Source of the DNA: Candidatus Campbelliibacteriota bacterium
Lineage (GTDB): Bacteria; Patescibacteriota; Minisyncoccia; UBA9983
Length of the DNA stretch: 7,186 bases
Assembly: GCA_003231675.1 (NCBI GenBank)
Contig: QIJB01000066.1
Coordinates: forward strand, 1 to 7,186
Reading direction: 5' to 3'
Shown: positions 6,488 through 7,186 of the stretch, in pieces
Position numbering within the stretch: the first letter of the stretch is position 1
Layout: each line of letters begins with the position of its first letter
Notes under the pieces: generated by a model
Database searches by the model: none
What the model saw: the letters and a program-made list of their open reading frames with translations, nothing else
Told to the model about the DNA's origin: nothing
Translations under genes and position numbers: made by a program

Positions 6488-6492
6488 TTTTT

Positions 6493-7017
6493 TTATTTTT
6501 TCGCTTTTTCAGCCGTTTTTTCGATAATCACCTGAATGCCTCTCGGTCCTTTTTTGGGACCGTCGGCGATTTTATAATTTTCTGTTATCAACCGCAGAAT
6601 TCTCTCCAGTCTCTCATCGGCAAAACCCTTTCGCATGTATTTTGCCCTTCCTTTCAATATCAAGGCTATCTTTACCCTATGTCCTTCTTGCAAGAACTTT
6701 GAGGTTTTTTTTGCCTTAAGTTCCAAGTCGTGCTGGGACGTTCCTATGCCTATTTGTATTGATTTCGTTTCCGTTTCATGCGCCTTTTTCTTCGCTTCGC
6801 GCGTTTTTTTCTGTTCCCGGTATTGAAACTTTCCAAAGTCCATTATCTTCGCGACGGGTGGCTTGGCGGTGGGGGATATCTCTATCAAATCAAGTTCCTT
6901 TTCTTTGGCGATTCTTAGCGCCTCCGCGAGGTTGATAATGCCGAAATTTTCACCTTTATCGCTTATAACCCGCAATTCAGGACTCCTTATTTCGTTGTTG
7001 ATTCGTATTCTTTTCAA
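6493..7017 (-). CDS. infC: Translation initiation factor IF-3
   Basis: The product has 174 residues, the usual bacterial length. The N-terminal domain opens with KRIRINNEIRSPELRVI and contains LAEALRIAKEKELDLIEISP. The family signature KIMDFGKFQYREQK is at residues 57-70, followed by a lysine-rich linker and the C-terminal domain (GTSQHDLELKAKKTSKFLQE, then GHRVKIALILKGR). IF-3 binds the 30S subunit, prevents premature joining and checks the start codon and initiator tRNA. The start chosen is TTG at 7015-7017. An in-frame ATT directly precedes it at 7018-7020, which matters because E. coli infC starts at AUU and is autoregulated through it. No ATG in frame suits the conserved N-terminus. No Shine-Dalgarno sequence is at normal distance. 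This is the first gene of infC-rpmI-rplT, read from a probable promoter at 7142-7170. Confidence 0.97.
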   Translation of the reverse strand: MKRIRINNEIRSPELRVISDKGENFGIINLAEALRIAKEKELDLIEISPTAKPPVAKIMDFGKFQYREQKKTREAKKKAHETETKSIQIGIGTSQHDLELKAKKTSKFLQEGHRVKIALILKGRAKYMRKGFADERLERILRLITENYKIADGPKKGPRGIQVIIEKTAEKAKK

Positions 7018-7136
7018 AATTTGTGAGGTATAACAACATTCCCTTATTGGAAATTCTCTATCATACTATCATATGACCTTTTAAATTACAAGTTAGTGAT
7101 TGAGTCCACCCGTTTCTGCACTCCTCTGGTAATTTA
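7018..7136 (-). promoter_or_regulatory. 5' leader of the infC operon with inverted repeats
   Basis: If transcription starts near 7135, the infC leader is about 118 bases long. An 8-base perfect inverted repeat, GTAATTTA at 7129-7136 and TAAATTAC at 7082-7089, would pair the first nucleotides of the RNA with a segment about 50 bases downstream and enclose 39 bases. A smaller hairpin, 7038-7054, pairs 6 bases (one G-U) around a 5-base loop. A tandem 8-base direct repeat (CTATCATA on the + strand) lies at 7058-7073. The arrangement could be a regulatory leader, since this operon is controlled through its leader in other bacteria, but I see no match to the known L20 leader classes. Confidence 0.4.
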
Positions 7137-7141
7137 GATGT

Positions 7142-7170
7142 ATAATACTCCGACCTTAGCAAAACATCAA
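7142..7170 (-). promoter_or_regulatory. Probable sigma70 promoter of infC-rpmI-rplT
   Basis: Read on the minus strand, TTGATG (7165-7170) is followed after exactly 17 bases by TATTAT (7142-7147), a good -35/-10 pair with optimal spacing. Transcription would start at about 7133-7136 and proceed toward infC. A second, weaker candidate (TGTTATACC, about 10 bases before the infC start) has no acceptable -35 element. Confidence 0.55.
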
Positions 7171-7186
7171 ACGGCGTCATTTTGTT

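Noticed and set aside
6466..6826. Plus-strand frames of 78 and 63 codons opposite infC
   Set aside because: They are hydrophobic, Phe-rich translations typical of the antisense of Lys-rich genes. infC and rpmI account fully for this DNA.
7082..7118. Possible 11-codon leader peptide (GTG start, minus strand) in the infC leader
   Set aside because: The AGAGGAG motif runs directly into the GTG with no spacing, and the peptide has no runs of regulatory codons.
7141..7146. Plus-strand TATAAT that could be a promoter reading out of the right edge
   Set aside because: There is no acceptable -35 element 16-18 bases upstream, and the same bases are better explained as the minus-strand -10 TATTAT of the infC promoter.

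Overview
This window looks like part of a small, gene-dense genome, most likely from the Candidate Phyla Radiation (Patescibacteria, Parcubacteria-like). That placement is inferred from four things: genes packed with gaps of 2 to 8 bases or overlapping, no convincing Shine-Dalgarno sequence before any visible start codon, an isoleucyl-tRNA synthetase of the zinc-containing IleRS2-like type swollen by extra domains, and a locus of short-helix tandem repeats. The genetic code behaves as standard bacterial code 11: TGA ends ileS and is not used internally.

Layout. (1) Positions 3-1049 (+): the 3' part of a gene for a protein with nine tandem 29-residue repeats; its start lies upstream of the window. 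(2) Positions 1050-1141: a short gap with a good sigma70-type promoter whose predicted start of transcription falls on or within about 3 bases of the ileS ATG, so the mRNA is probably leaderless. (3) Positions 1142-5200 (+): ileS, 1352 codons. The normal IleRS parts are all present, but two whole enzyme-like domains are inserted: an RBBP9/YdeN-like alpha/beta hydrolase in a beta-hairpin of the CP1 editing domain, and a histidine phosphatase that splits the second zinc-binding module between its two cysteine pairs. Both keep recognisable catalytic residues. The linker before the anticodon-binding domain is encoded by eight imperfect 7-base repeats. (4) Positions 5197-5943 (+): a ZIP-family metal transporter overlapping the ileS stop codon (ATGA). 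(5) Positions 5952-7017 (-): the classical infC-rpmI-rplT operon (IF3, L35, L20), convergent with the ZIP gene and separated from it by 8 bases. (6) Positions 7018-7186: the operon's probable promoter and a leader of about 118 bases with an inverted repeat at its 5' end.

Functionally the window is mostly translation: an aminoacyl-tRNA synthetase, an initiation factor and two large-subunit ribosomal proteins. The ZIP transporter may be co-transcribed with ileS, whose product needs zinc, but a functional link is only a suggestion. The most unusual object is the IleRS with two embedded enzyme folds.
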